Source: Rostratula benghalensis (taxonomy: Eukaryota > Chordata > Aves > Charadriiformes > Rostratulidae). Taken from it: 64,000 nucleotides of DNA. Below the pieces are notes generated by a model that was not told where the DNA came from, ran no database searches, and worked only from the letters and a program-made list of their open reading frames with translations. This document shows positions 24,173 through 64,000 of this stretch, piece by piece. Location: positions 3,841,797 through 3,905,796 of the forward strand of contig VXAI01000066.1 in the NCBI GenBank assembly GCA_013399305.1. The letters run 5' to 3'. Each line of letters begins with the position of its first letter. Positions within the stretch are counted from its first letter, which is position 1. A program made the position numbers and the translations under genes.

Positions 24173-25913
24173 GGGAGTACAACCCACTGCTCCTGCTGGC
24201 TGGTTGTGGACACCCTGAGCCAGAGCAGTAGCACCAGAACGGGCATCCTGCAGCCCACCAGCCCCAGGCACCAGCCATGACCCCTCTCTGGTGCGGCTGG
24301 GTTGCTTCTCACCTGGTCCCCTGATGTGACAGTTTATCTTGTGGGAAAGCGTGAAGCTGGCCCAAGTGTCAACAGCCACCATGGAAACCCAGTTTACACT
24401 CCTGATCCTTGCCAGACAGTGCTGCAGAGCAAGCAGCAGGTATCAGAGTAAATATTGGTTTTTCAAATGGGACCTAATTCCCATCTGCTTCATCAGCAGA
24501 ATGGATCATGTGTGGCATGTCAGATTGTTTTTCACGTGGTTATCTTAATAATAAAGCTATGCTTTCCATTCAAACAGCACAGAGAAAAGCCCACTGTGAC
24601 ATATCACCAAGATCTGGGGTTTGCCTTCCTGTGTGACTCTTTCTTTTCTAGAAAGAGAAATGACATCACAGGTCAGGAAACCAAGATGGTTATGACCAAT
24701 ATAAACCAGTACATGTTACAGAGACGATAGAAAAAAAACCCTGTTAATGGGTATTAGTTTCACTAGGATTGCAGCTTGAGGTTAAAAATAAACCTTTTCT
24801 ATGAAACAGCAAGCCAGTGATAGAGAGAGAGATATGGGACAATCACCTATTACATCATGTCTGTAAAAACACCCTGAAACATGTTCAGAGGTGGATGCGA
24901 TATCATCTCTTAAAAATGAAATGATACTAATTGCTGGAGTGTGAATCTATCCAAACAGTCATGGTGGGAAAACAGGATAGTGATAAGGTGGTGGGCTTTG
25001 TTGATGACACATAGTGTTCTGCTGGAAGGACAAAAGAAAGTTTTGTCTACTTTTTCAGAGCCCCTAATTTGGTAACCAACTCTAGAGTGCTTGCTGAGGT
25101 TTTGGGGGTTCACAGGGTAGAGTGAGAAAGAAGCAACTCAATATAATTGCAACCACAGAGCACACATCTCCCCTGTCTCCTGCTCCATGCAGGGTTTCTC
25201 ATACCCACCACAACCAGCACTATCACACCAAGGCACAGACCCCACTACAGCAGCTCCTTCTCCTGAAGGGTAATCCTTTAAGAGAACACTTCTGCTCACA
25301 CAAGTTGTTAATACACCCAAATGTACCTTTCTAAGCCATTGAGACTAAACAAATATTTTATTTTCTTTTGCAAAACCACAAGGAATCTTGCCAGGGTCAT
25401 CATTTTCTGAGGGTAAATGTTTAGCATGATAAGGGATGTATGAAGCTATCTTTACTGAGGGGCTAATGAAACCAGACTGAACTGGAGCAGGACAACATAC
25501 CGAATCCTTCCACAGTGCGTTGCTCAGACCGGTAAAGCCTTGTGGAATCAAGGTGACAGCAGCAGGTACAGCAGCAAGGAGATAATCTCATCCCAATAGC
25601 TGTCACAGCAACACCAGGAAAAGCAAATGCCCGTCAGTTGTGGAAAAACCTACTCACCCATCAGGACAGGGTCAGTGCCTTTTTGTGAAGATAAAACATA
25701 CTTAATTTCCTCAACGTCACTGCTATCAGGGCTGAGGTAGGGAAAAATCAAACACTAAGGGTCAGTCCCTGTCCTTTGCCTCCTCAGCTCTACAAGGTTG
25801 TTGGGCATGGGAAAACAGTGAGGAACAACCCTGTCCACTCCCACCACCGGGCAAGTCGACTCACTCCAACTGTCTTTGGCCAATGCTGGCCTCACAGGGC
25901 CTTAGACATGTTG
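24173..25913. other. Intergenic, no gene recognised
   Basis: Single-copy sequence with no recognisable coding frame, RNA gene or mobile element. There is an ordinary simple run (agagagagag) near 24,822-24,831. Confidence 0.5.
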
Positions 25914-26040
25914 TTGGAAATTTCAAAGCCCCCCCTAGACAGCCTGTTCTCATGTCTCACCAGCCTGGCACTCAGACAGGTTTCTCTATAACATCTAAAT
26001 TAAACCTTTCTCTGCTGATACATAAGCCACCCTCCTCACC
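25914..26040 (-). mobile_element. Degenerate, old CR1 fragment
   Basis: The plus strand reads cagcctgttctcatgtctca, ccagcctggcactcagacag and gtttctctataacatctaaa. This matches, with many changes, the complement of the CR1 segment ggcaacctgttccagtgtct, caccaccctcacagtaaaga, atttcttcc. The borders are uncertain; divergence suggests an old insertion. Confidence 0.55.
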
Positions 26041-29000
26041 CTGCCTGCCCTGAGATCACTACAAGGTTCCTTCCCTCAAGAGCAGCGGAGTGAGCCACTG
26101 AGACCAGGTCGATGGGCTCCCTGATGCGCTGGCAGAGGAAAACTGGTGCTTGAGAGCACTTGAATGAGAGCATTGTATCTAGCCTGACTTTTGCTTGCAA
26201 CAAAAGCCAGGCAAGATAATAAACCTGCTCTGCTGCAGCCTGCCTTCATTTGAGGGGGGATATAATTTGCCTCATGATGCTGGTGTTTCTTCTTTCTCCA
26301 TTAAAGTGAAACACTCCTCTCCTCTAAAATACTCTGAGCTCTTGTGATGAAGGGGTTTGTAATGGGAACAGAGTGTTGCCTAGGTGTTAACAGAGCACTG
26401 ATTATTTTTAAGTGAGCTTGTACCTGTCTACCGAGGGAGAACAGGACCAATAACTGTATGCAGTGGCCGGTCCTCTGCATCCAAGAGAAAGCAGCACCTG
26501 GAAACCCACTGCATGCTCAGGCTCTGGAGATGCTGTATCTCAATAACCAAGTGTGGGCTGCTCAGGCACCTCACCTGCCTTGGTGAAACAAATGTGCTTG
26601 GACTTGTTCTTAGGCAAGAAAAGACATCAGATTAATACCAAGTTCCTGCTGGAGCTGCTTTCTCTGTCACCTAATTCCTGAGGATTTAAGAAGAGCGAGG
26701 CAATACCTGAATCAGTGAACGCTGGCAAAACTGAAATGCAGAGATTTCTTCACCTAAACACCTGAGTACATTCTGCTGCTTTTCCCGTGGCATCCTGAAG
26801 TCTGGCCCTGGGCTTGGGTATCCGTTTCCCACAAGCAAGAACTCTGCACCTCTGCAGATGATGCAACGTCTCAGCAGCTCTTGCACCATGGTGCGTTGGG
26901 AGCCGGCTCTGGGCCCTTCTCTGCAGAGGAGCTGACATCTGGTGGGACACGAAAGCCATTACAAGTCTTACTACATTCCAGTCTGGGTTGCATCAGACTT
27001 AGAATTTTAATAATGAGAGGGGAAAAAAACAGTGGTGTAGCACCAACCCCCAGGGCAGGAGATTTTTAGGTATTTTTGACTGCTTTGCTCTTCAGAGCAA
27101 TATAAACTTTCCTGACCAGACCTCACTTCTCATCTCAGACTTTCTGGGGTTTCCTTTTACTCACTCCTTTTCCACCCAGTTCACCCAACTCTTTACACTT
27201 CTCCTTAGAAACAACAAAGTGGACTGAAAGATACATGGGGTGCTGTGAGTGGGGCCAAGCCCCAAATTGTGCACTTGGACCCAGTCTCTCCACAGCCCCC
27301 TGACCCCAGGACGAGGTGAGCCAGGCACCGATGCAGTGACATTGGCATTGAAGAGGAGCGTTTCTGCATCACCTTGGTACATAAATGAGTGGGAAAATAT
27401 CTAGCACTCATAAATAAACTAGGAATAGAGCAAAACAAGCCTGATGACAGGTAAGGAAAAGGTTTCAGCTGGTATCAGCCAGACTCCATCCCTGAGATTG
27501 TGAATCCTGTGAAGATTAAGCATCTCTAAAGAAGCTTAGGTAGCCTAATTAATGGTTCACCAGCCTAATTAATGAAGATCCAGGACAGACTTAAAGGCAG
27601 TCTAAGGTTTCTGCTTTCTCATCACCGTTCTGGGAACTGGCAAGCTGACTCGAACAGATTGATGGGGGCCAATGTCACAGTTGGGCAGTATGACAATAGC
27701 TGGGCAGAGACTTTCTGTGCAGCTGCTGGAGCATTTTAATCAGGGGCAGCTTCAAGGCTGGGCTGGTAAATACTGCCGTGGGTCAGTGACACTGTGGACA
27801 ACCTGCCACACTTGAAATACCACCATCAAAGCTGCTCTGATGAAATAGTGGAGGCAAAGACCGGTCCCTGCAGCAATTCATGATGTCTGAAAAAGGACAA
27901 ACAAAAGAAAGCAGTGACACATGCAGAAGAATTCGGCTGCTTTAGGAGGAAGTTTGCAGAGGCTGACTTGAATAGCATGAAAACACCAGCTCCTCCAAGA
28001 GTCCTGTCCTCCTGTGCTTACTCATATTTGCGTGCACGCACGTGTTATCGTACCAACTTAGCAAAACCTTTCTTTGAAAAGAATTCCTGGATTCTGCTGC
28101 TTATCAGCTTGGTGGTATATTGGAAAGAGACATTCAGTAAATGGTGGGAACAGACCTTTCTCATGTGGCAGCTGCTCAGGGTGAACAGCTGGAATAATTC
28201 TGCAGTCTTGGGCTGGTCACTGGAAGAGAAGTTGTGTGTCCCCCGAATGGGATCCCTTGGCAAGATGAGGCAATCAGTGCTCGCTCCTCACCCTTGCTGG
28301 CAGTTTCAGCTGCTTTACACAAATCAGAAAGTATACAATTTTCCCAGTATGCAGCCACCCTTAAAATGCTGATCATCACTGAGATGGGTATTTTACTGCC
28401 CTGAGAAAGCTCCTTCTTCAAGGCTAGAACCAGGTGCTTGTGCAAAGTGACCTTGTTTTCAGACCTAGAGCCATCTCCCACAAATGTGCCTGGTGTGAGG
28501 CTGACGAACGAAACGTGTACAGCAGGAAACACATTATTAATGCTTCCTGCTCTGTGTCTGCCACGCTTCTCGCCTGGGCACTTGGGCTGTGAGTAAATTC
28601 ATTAAAAATGAAGCGAGCACAGCCAGGCTGGGCAAGCTCCACGTGTGCAGAAATGTTTGTGGCGAGGCTCAGTTTGATGTTAAAACCAAACTGACTCTTT
28701 TAGGCATTAGCTGCTCATTTTAGTGCTTAGAGGGAAGCATCTGCATGTAAAGCATGAGCTCAGAGAGGGAACAAGCATCCTCATTTGCTCTGGGTCAGTG
28801 GTGGAAACATTCTTACTTGTTTGCTGTAGGCAGTTGTGGATTCAGGTGAAAATTTATTTTACTGTATCTTTGGGGTTTTTTAGTTCCAGTTATTTTCTCT
28901 ATGTCAGTTGAAGCTGCCATCTTTATTAGTACTGGTACTGATGTTAGTAATTAGTGCTATAACATCAGAGTGCTATGACATCCTTGTCTAGAATATGTAA

Positions 29001-31688
29001 GATTACTGCACCACTACTAACGATCAGAAATGTGACTTTCTAAACCACTCTCCTGCTCTGTCTTGCCTTTTAAATTATTTCTCTGCAGTTTTCCTTTCAA
29101 AAACACAGAAAACCCAATGAAGTCCCACTGGAATGGCAAAAGTATGGGCTTTGGCATATTCACTGAGAATTTGTGGCTTCAAGTATGACAATTTGCTGAT
29201 GGATTTAGATTGATGTCCCTTGGGTTCTGCATCTGAATAAAGCCACGCTTTGTACATCCCTCCAGGGAAACCTCTACCTTCCCCTGCTTCCTCCGTTTTC
29301 AAGATATTAACACAGCAATTTCAAAATAGAAAATTCAGGAAGCCAATTGAATGGCCCTGTGATATTATCAGCTTCTGGTTATAAATGAGCCTGAATGGAG
29401 CAAAGTCGCTGTCGCTGATTTGCAGCAGCCGCCTGCCTGGTCCGAATCCAGTTTCAGGTGCTAAAACACACATAAGCAGGGGCCGAGGGGCCTCTGCTGG
29501 ACTGTGAGCACGGCCAGGAGAAAACCCCAGACTGGCTGATATGAGGAACATTTTTCCCAAATGAGCCTTGGCTTTGCATGTGCCCTTCCTTGACCCTCAG
29601 CCAGCTCTGCCTTTGCAGGTAAGTGACTTCAAAACGCTGCCACCAGAGCCTAACGGGGCTTTTTTTTTTGGTGATTTTTGTGATTTTCTTCTCCCAAATT
29701 CATATGTGCAGTGGAGTAAAATTGCAGTTTGAGCCTGGAGGAGACCAAGGGAACTGTTTTTTGACTTGTTAGGTGAAGCTCTCCTGCATGAGTGATACAC
29801 CACAGGGTATTTAAAGAAACTAGTTTTTCCTGGACATCCTGATGTGTCCCAGGGCACATGCGGCACTTAGAGCCCTCAGCCTGCTGAATCCAGCTGTCCC
29901 TCCTCCAAACAAACTTACAGAATCTTTTCCAACACACCGGTGTGTCATGCTGGTGTGATTTTGTATTCCCTTGCAGCACTGTCCTCTTGCTCCAGAGGCC
30001 TACATGAAAATCCCACCGTGGTGGATCCCAGCATGGCTGAAGTGGTCCCCACTCAGCAGCCCCAGAGCTTTCTATGTTTACAGGGTTTATCTTCATTCTC
30101 ATCTTTTCACAAAGCCAGTGTCAGTATATTCTGACACACCAGCTCTTCCTACAATTGCAATCAATTTTTTGGTTGATTTAGTTACTGTGCTGTCAGCATG
30201 TCTCGCCGCTTAATCTGTGTCATTAATTCCTTCCTTGCTACTGGCTTCAGAAAGCACTAACAAGGGAAAAATAAATCAAGTGTTAGAGCACAAAGAAGAC
30301 TTGTGGGAAAAAGCTTTTGAGTCCTTTCTGAAGCTTTCATGCCTGTTATTCTTTACTTTGCTGATACAGCTGGATTTACCGCCCCGTCGAATGAGCATAT
30401 TCCAGACTATTAAAAAAAAAAAAAACACACCCAACCCAAAAAACAAAGCAAAACCACGTGCTCTTTGTATATGTCAGAATTGGAGAGGGGCTGCCAGATA
30501 TAACAGTATAGGACAACTTCAGAGCAGTAAAACGAAATGTGCAAACACAAGCCAAGTTGAGCTTATGCTACTATGTACCTCAAAACAAAGCAGAAAGAAA
30601 AAACTGAGACATAACAGAATAGAGAGCGTGAGGGTGTCTGTCCATGGGAGCCTCTGTGTGTGTGTGCCTGAACTGGGCCCTGCTGGGGAGCACACATCTG
30701 CTGGCCAGCTGGGTGGAGAAGTTTGTGTGAACGTGCAGGAGTACAACCGTGCATGCTGTGTGGGAACGTGGAGTGGCCTTTCCCCTTCAGGGTGATGGGA
30801 AGCCTGTGAACAGAGCTCACCTTAGTCAGTTTTGGAGACTTAAATTCATATTTTGGGGCACTGGTGCTCTCATGGCACAACCTTTAGTCTCATCTGTAGT
30901 CAAGGTGTCCATCAGATCCCTCAAGGAGGATGCATCTCTTAACAGTTACCGTCACTGCTACAGCAGCATTTCTACACCATGGTGGAGCAGGGGTATATTT
31001 ATCCCTGAGAAGTTCATGCCCTGCTTCATGCTTATGTTGTGCTTTGTATTCTCACCGTGCAGTGCAAAGTTTTCTTTGTCCTTTCATCTTCTTTTTTCAC
31101 ATAATCCATGAGAAACCAGACTATGTAGTTCAAGAGATCAAAGAACTCACACCAAGAATGTTCTACCCCACGCAGTTCCCCCTGTGGTGTCTAGCTCCAA
31201 ATGACCCTGGACATCTGAAACTACACTTAGAAATATGGAAAATAAAGTTTTGAGAATACAAATTTACAATTTGAGCCTGCAGAGCTGAGGATCTGTGCAC
31301 ACTCAGTTATGGAATATCCACGAATGATGCAGCACCGAGAAGGCCGATGCAAATGGGGGCAGGTGGAGCAGGGTGTACAGAAGGTGAAAGAATCCTTGCT
31401 CCTGCAGGAAACTGATGCCTGGTAAAGATTTCAAGAGTCAGTTTCACAAAGATGCAGACTTTTTCATGTCAAAGTCCCCCGAAAAAGAGTTAGACAACGA
31501 TCTGGCCCCAGAGGAATTGGCGACCAAACCCCTGTGGACATCAGGAGGGGATGTGTTTTCATACACTTGATGTCTTTTTGAGGCTGAAGACCAAGAAGCA
31601 GCAGGGAGACTTCCTGCTCTATGTGTAGCACCAGGGAACTCGGCAGGGCTCCTGCATCTTATGTTGACTGAGAAATTGCCCCACTCAC
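26041..31688. other. Intergenic, no gene recognised
   Basis: About 5.6 kb without a recognisable gene or element. Single-copy stretches at about 28,540-28,640 and 29,330-29,520 have the look of conserved non-coding DNA, but this cannot be tested here. A-rich tracts lie near 30,410-30,450. Open frames near 30.2-30.8 kb run through the A-tract and carry no domain. Confidence 0.45.
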
Positions 31689-32054
31689 TTGACCTGGTCT
31701 CTCCATCGCTTTCTGTTCGCTTTCTGCACGTAAACATTGACACTCTGCAGCTTCAGTTGTAACCACAATGTTTTTGGAACAACCAAGCAAACAAAATGCT
31801 GGTCAGAATGTACATTGTCTGCAACCTCAAAATATTTTCCCAGCTCTTCCTTTTGTGCTTTGGGGCTGTTTTTCCAAGATCTGAGGTTCGAGCGTAGGCG
31901 GGCGTTCAAAGCATAGGATCCATCCTTCAATTTCCATGGCATGTACTGAATGCTTGGGTTAATTTGGTGGGCATTGAGCTGTACCTTCGGTGGATATCCT
32001 CGCTGGCTTGGGGTTAGGCGGTGGTTTGGACAGTCATTAAAACCACCCTGCTTC
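31686..32054 (-). other. Unassigned minus-strand open frame with adjacent splice donor
   Basis: On the minus strand the frame is open for about 120 codons from 32054 (just after a TAG) to a TGA at 31685-31687. The first ATG is at 31942. Recognisable stretches are GYPPKVQLNAHQINPSIQYM, KQ/KA-rich polar sequence, and HFVCLVVPKTLWLQLKLQSV. A consensus donor, CAA|GTGAGT, overlaps its end. I recognise no family, and a frame this long can occur by chance in 64 kb. It could be an unannotated exon, a decayed retroelement or nothing. Confidence 0.2.
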
Positions 32055-32577
32055 TAGCCAACACAGGTTTTTGTGGGAGTTCAGTGAAAACTGTAATGAT
32101 TGTGCTCCTTCCCTGGGAGTGAGAAACAATCACAAAGGCAATTTTGAAGTGCAGGGAGATGAAGGGAGACTCACAGCTCAGAGATGTATTTGAATTCTTA
32201 TTTACAGTGTACATGCTGGTTACGTGTTCAGAGTTGGCATTTTCCCAGAAATTCTACCTGGTCTCAGCATCTGCATAAAACATCATGGAAAAAGCCAAAT
32301 CGCCATTATTTCTTCCTCAACACTGTGGGAAAGAAGCAGCTGCCTGGCATCCCCCTGCAGTACCTGCTGTTTCTTTCAGCTCTGACATCTCAGGGCCTCT
32401 GAGACCAGCCTGGATAAACCCCGTTTCCAAACCCTTCCATCGGAAAATGAAAAACATTTGTGCAGCCCCCCAACCCCCAAAGTTTTCAGCCTGCAGTTCG
32501 CTTTTAGTTTTGCGCAGGGAGCCCACCCCGGCCTGGATAATGCCTTCAGGCAACCCCTCAGGCCTGCACTCCCCCGG
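32055..32577. other. Flank upstream of KLHDC4 promoter
   Basis: Unique sequence rising in GC content towards the promoter. I saw no gene or repeat in it. Confidence 0.5.
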
Positions 32578-61093
<28,516 letters not shown>

Positions 61094-61520
61094 ATGTTGT
61101 TGGGGCTGGTCCATGGGTGAGGAAATGTGCTGGGAGGGAGCAGTGGTTGGCTCCACTGAGCTCTGCCCCCGTGTGTCAGGCAGCCAGCCTGCCCAGAGGA
61201 TGTCCTGGCACCCCAGTTTTTGCCTGCTCTGATCTGGGCTGGCCAGTCTGGGTGTGCCTTCTCGGTTAGTGCTCTGGGTGTGCTCTTAGGCCCCTGGAGG
61301 TTGTGGGAGGGCCTCCAGGAACAGGATTGATGTCCAAGCACTTGTTCTGCTGAGGCTGGCATTTACAATACTGTTATGGTTTTGTTCAAAAGTTGGTTTT
61401 GGGTCTGTCAGGACAAACTGCACATCACAGTGGTTCACTGGTCCCAAATCCTCTACCTGACTTGAGGCCAGAGTATGTCTCCGAGGGTTTCTACAATAAA
61501 CTTCTTTGGTTACAATCATC
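61094..61520 (+). other. KLHDC4: KLHDC4 3' UTR
   Basis: About 0.43 kb from the stop codon to the expected cleavage point some 20 bases after the AATAAA signal. The sequence is unique and non-coding. The exact cleavage site is inferred from the signal. Confidence 0.8.
61495..61500 (+). terminator. KLHDC4: KLHDC4 polyadenylation signal AATAAA
   Basis: A canonical AATAAA in ctacaataaacttctttgg, 402 bases after the stop codon and followed within 40 bases by T-rich sequence. I saw no competing exact signal between the stop and this site. Confidence 0.85.
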
Positions 61521-64000
61521 TTGGTTTTCTCAATTAATCCCATCCTACTTTTCTGCTTTTTCTTCTGCTGTGAAAGAGGGATCACTGTTCCTGCTGTGAA
61601 ATGTACAGGCAGTGGTTGTAAGATGCACCAACCCTCCTGAGATGTGGCTGCACAGCCTGGAAAAGCCTGGGAATCCTTTCACACCTTACCTGTACGAGAG
61701 TCAGTGTAACCCCTGATGCATGTAACAGAAATCTCTTCCTTTTTAATGTGAGCTATGGCAGGGTTTGCCTTTGCCTGTGGAATCTCCCAATTCAGTTTCT
61801 CACATGTTGGCCTCCTACAGATGAACTCTGTCCTGCCCTGGAGACCTGATGGGGTGTTGAGGACAGGAGTGAGCGGGCTGATACTCTCAAAGGCTTTTCC
61901 TTTTTTACCCCTTTTTCCTCACTCAGCCTCTCTCTTGCTTTCTGGCAGAGCACTGCTGTGGTCTGTAGGGATCCCAGATGGGATACAGGTGGGTTTGTTG
62001 CAGCGAGTGATGACTTGGGGTGACACCAAAAGGCCCTCCCTGTTCTGCAGAGAAATCCAGGGTGCCCTGGGTATTGTTCTGGGCGGGAGCACCACCGGGG
62101 AACCAGCTCTCAGGAGAGCAGCACTAGGTTCTGCAGGGCTAATTAGGATGCAATGAAGATTAAATAGAGCAGGCTGCCAGCACATGATTTAATTGTTGAG
62201 ATAAAACTGTGTTTGATGGAGAGGTTTGTTCCCCGTCTTGTTCTCTGTCGGCAACTCCTTTCTTGTAGCAGCGATACCAAGGGTGGGTCCAACCAGTTCT
62301 GAACAGCCCTGAGCACGTTGTCAGCGAGACAGAGAGGCTGAAAACACACCTGTTCTTAAAAACAGGTCTCCGAGGGATGGGGAGTGGGAAGGGGAGCACA
62401 TCCAATGTTTTAGCTGGGAAACAGCTGCTGGCCCGACAGCTGCAGCGTCCCTCGCCGCTAACCCGCGGTTACTGAGCGCTACAGACGAACAAGGAAAGAG
62501 CTTTGAAACCTGTTCCACGCTGAAGGGACTGGGGAGCAGTGCTCCTGCTGCTCACAGGAGTCGTTCTCACAGCTCTCCCTTCCAACAAGACCAAGTATCA
62601 GATACCAAAACGCAGCTGCTGCTGGGGTGGGGGCAGCTTGTGGAGGAGGTGAGGGCTTGGGTGTTGGTGTCCTTACTGTGATAAAACAAGTGAGCCTGAG
62701 CCGTCCTAAACCATCGATGTTGTTAGTGCTGTTACCCAGACTGGGGCTAAAAGGCAGATGATGGGGATGGTGGGTCTGCTGGGTAGCAGTGGAGTGGAGC
62801 ACATGACTCCTGAGCGTGAATGTTTATCTTCCATTGGTGCCTCCAGATGGAGAACGTGGAACCCACCAGAGCGTTTTTAAACCAGCCATCCAATGGGAAC
62901 TTTTGGGCAATGGTCAGCAGCTCTCACAGCATCTACAAAGTGCCATTTCCTGTAGTGCTATGGAGTGTGACCTCTGAGATGCCTCCAATGAGGGGACGTG
63001 GTGTGTCCGAGTTACACCTTCAAGCTTCTGGGCACTGGTGAAACTCCCTGGTTCAACGTGGTAATCAGCAGATGACACACACCCTGGAAGAGCAGGTTGG
63101 TGGCAGCGCTGAAGCCAAGTGCCTGTGGGGTAATATTAGTCGAAACAGGGCAATAAAAGGAACTCAAGAGCTTGAAATGTCTCTGAGGGAACCTGCTCCT
63201 GGTGGATCTTACTCAAAGGCCATGTATCTAGCGCTTGCTGTGCTCAGCGTTGTCTTCAGCAATGGTTGGAGCCCTGGGCCCAGGGTGGAGCTGGTCAGGG
63301 GGCCTTGCCATGAGGGTCAGCGATGGGCAACGTGATGGAGGCCATTCACTGTGGGGCTGTGCCAGGAGCTGACCCGTTCCCCTGCACCAGGAGAAACCAT
63401 CCCCAAGTCTGCAAGGTCCATCCTGTGTGAATGACTTACCCCCGTGCAGCAGGGCCAGAGGATCCAGCCTGGCCTCTGCTCTCTTCTGCTCCAGCACAAA
63501 TCTCTGGAGCCAACCTCACCCTATGACAGCTTAAAAAAAATTCCTACTTCTCCATCCTCCCTCAACTTTCCAAAGCCTATCAGGACATCTAATTAGTCCT
63601 TGGGTTTCAATTAAGCCCTTCATAATCAAAAATGACATTATTTTTCCTCTTGCCCCTCCCCTTCTCTTGCAGTCTGGATCTTTTTTTATGTGGGGTTGGG
63701 TTTTTTTTGTTTTTTGGGTTTTTTTTCTGTCTTTTCCCCAGCAGTCCTGAGGCTTCATGGCTCTGCACGAGGTAAATAGATGCTGCAACGGCTCCGTGTC
63801 TCTGAAAGATCGGGCCCTGGAGAGTCCCAGCGCGCCCGGAGAATCTAGGTCTCGGGTACGAGCCACCCAGACGCCAGATGGGCTGGTGAGAAGCTGAGGT
63901 GGCAGCAGCAGGCAGAGGGCTTGTCTACTCCTTCCTTCCTTGGCCTCCCCAAAGAACTGCTGTCAAACCAGCCGGTCGCTTGCACAGGGTGAAGGGGGTG
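61521..64000. other. Downstream flank of KLHDC4, no gene recognised
   Basis: About 2.5 kb of unique sequence. In human the next gene is JPH3, converging on KLHDC4, so a JPH3 3' UTR could lie here on the minus strand. I could not recognise the JPH3 C-terminal membrane segment or a convincing minus-strand poly(A) signal. T-rich runs at about 63,680-63,727 are simple sequence. Confidence 0.5.

Noticed and set aside
30217..30795. Plus-strand open frame of 192 codons
   Set aside because: It runs through an A-tract (poly-Lys), has no domain and no splice support.
61521..64000. Expected 3' end of JPH3 on the minus strand
   Set aside because: Human gene order suggests it, but I could not see the JPH3 C-terminal membrane segment or a minus-strand poly(A) signal, so nothing is annotated.

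Overview
The window is nuclear DNA of a bird. It carries two vertebrate multi-exon genes with GT-AG introns, and several copies of the avian LINE CR1 with the usual 3' tail (ATTCTATGATTCTATGATT-like ends, or the complement). It also has one solo endogenous-retrovirus LTR of a type I associate with songbirds and other Neoaves. The species cannot be fixed from the sequence. No prokaryotic feature is present, and I found no CRISPR array or tRNA gene.

Layout. (1) 68-8187, + strand: the 3' half of SLC7A5 (LAT1, large neutral amino acid transporter), eight coding exons for the last 285 residues (TM6 to the C-terminus); the 5' half lies left of the window. (2) 8188 to about 14.2 kb: 3' UTR and downstream flank of SLC7A5; the transcript end is not certain. 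(3) About 14.2-32.5 kb: intergenic, with CR1 fragments in both orientations, a perfect hairpin, and one unassigned minus-strand open frame. (4) 32.5-33.1 kb: CpG-rich promoter of KLHDC4 with two copies of a YY1-like motif. (5) 33,023-61,093, + strand: the complete KLHDC4 coding region in 12 exons (584 codons plus stop), with a poly(A) signal at 61,495. Intron 5 (8 kb) holds a dead CR1 reverse-transcriptase fragment and the solo LTR. (6) 61.5-64 kb: downstream flank with no recognised gene.

SLC7A5 followed by KLHDC4 in the same orientation matches the order I know from human 16q24.2, which supports both assignments. The genes are not known to work together: LAT1 exchanges amino acids at the plasma membrane as a heterodimer with SLC3A2, while KLHDC4 is a poorly characterised kelch-repeat protein. 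All exon borders were read by hand. Every junction keeps phase and rebuilds a continuous protein, so the coordinates should be right to the base except at the tandem acceptor of the last KLHDC4 exon.

I found no convincing new biological system. The points most worth checking are the NAGNAG acceptor and uORF of KLHDC4, a Trp-to-Cys change in a conserved kelch motif, a TATA plus X-box cluster in intron 7, the 19-bp stem hairpin at 18.5 kb, the LTR insertion, and an unassigned minus-strand frame next to a consensus splice donor.
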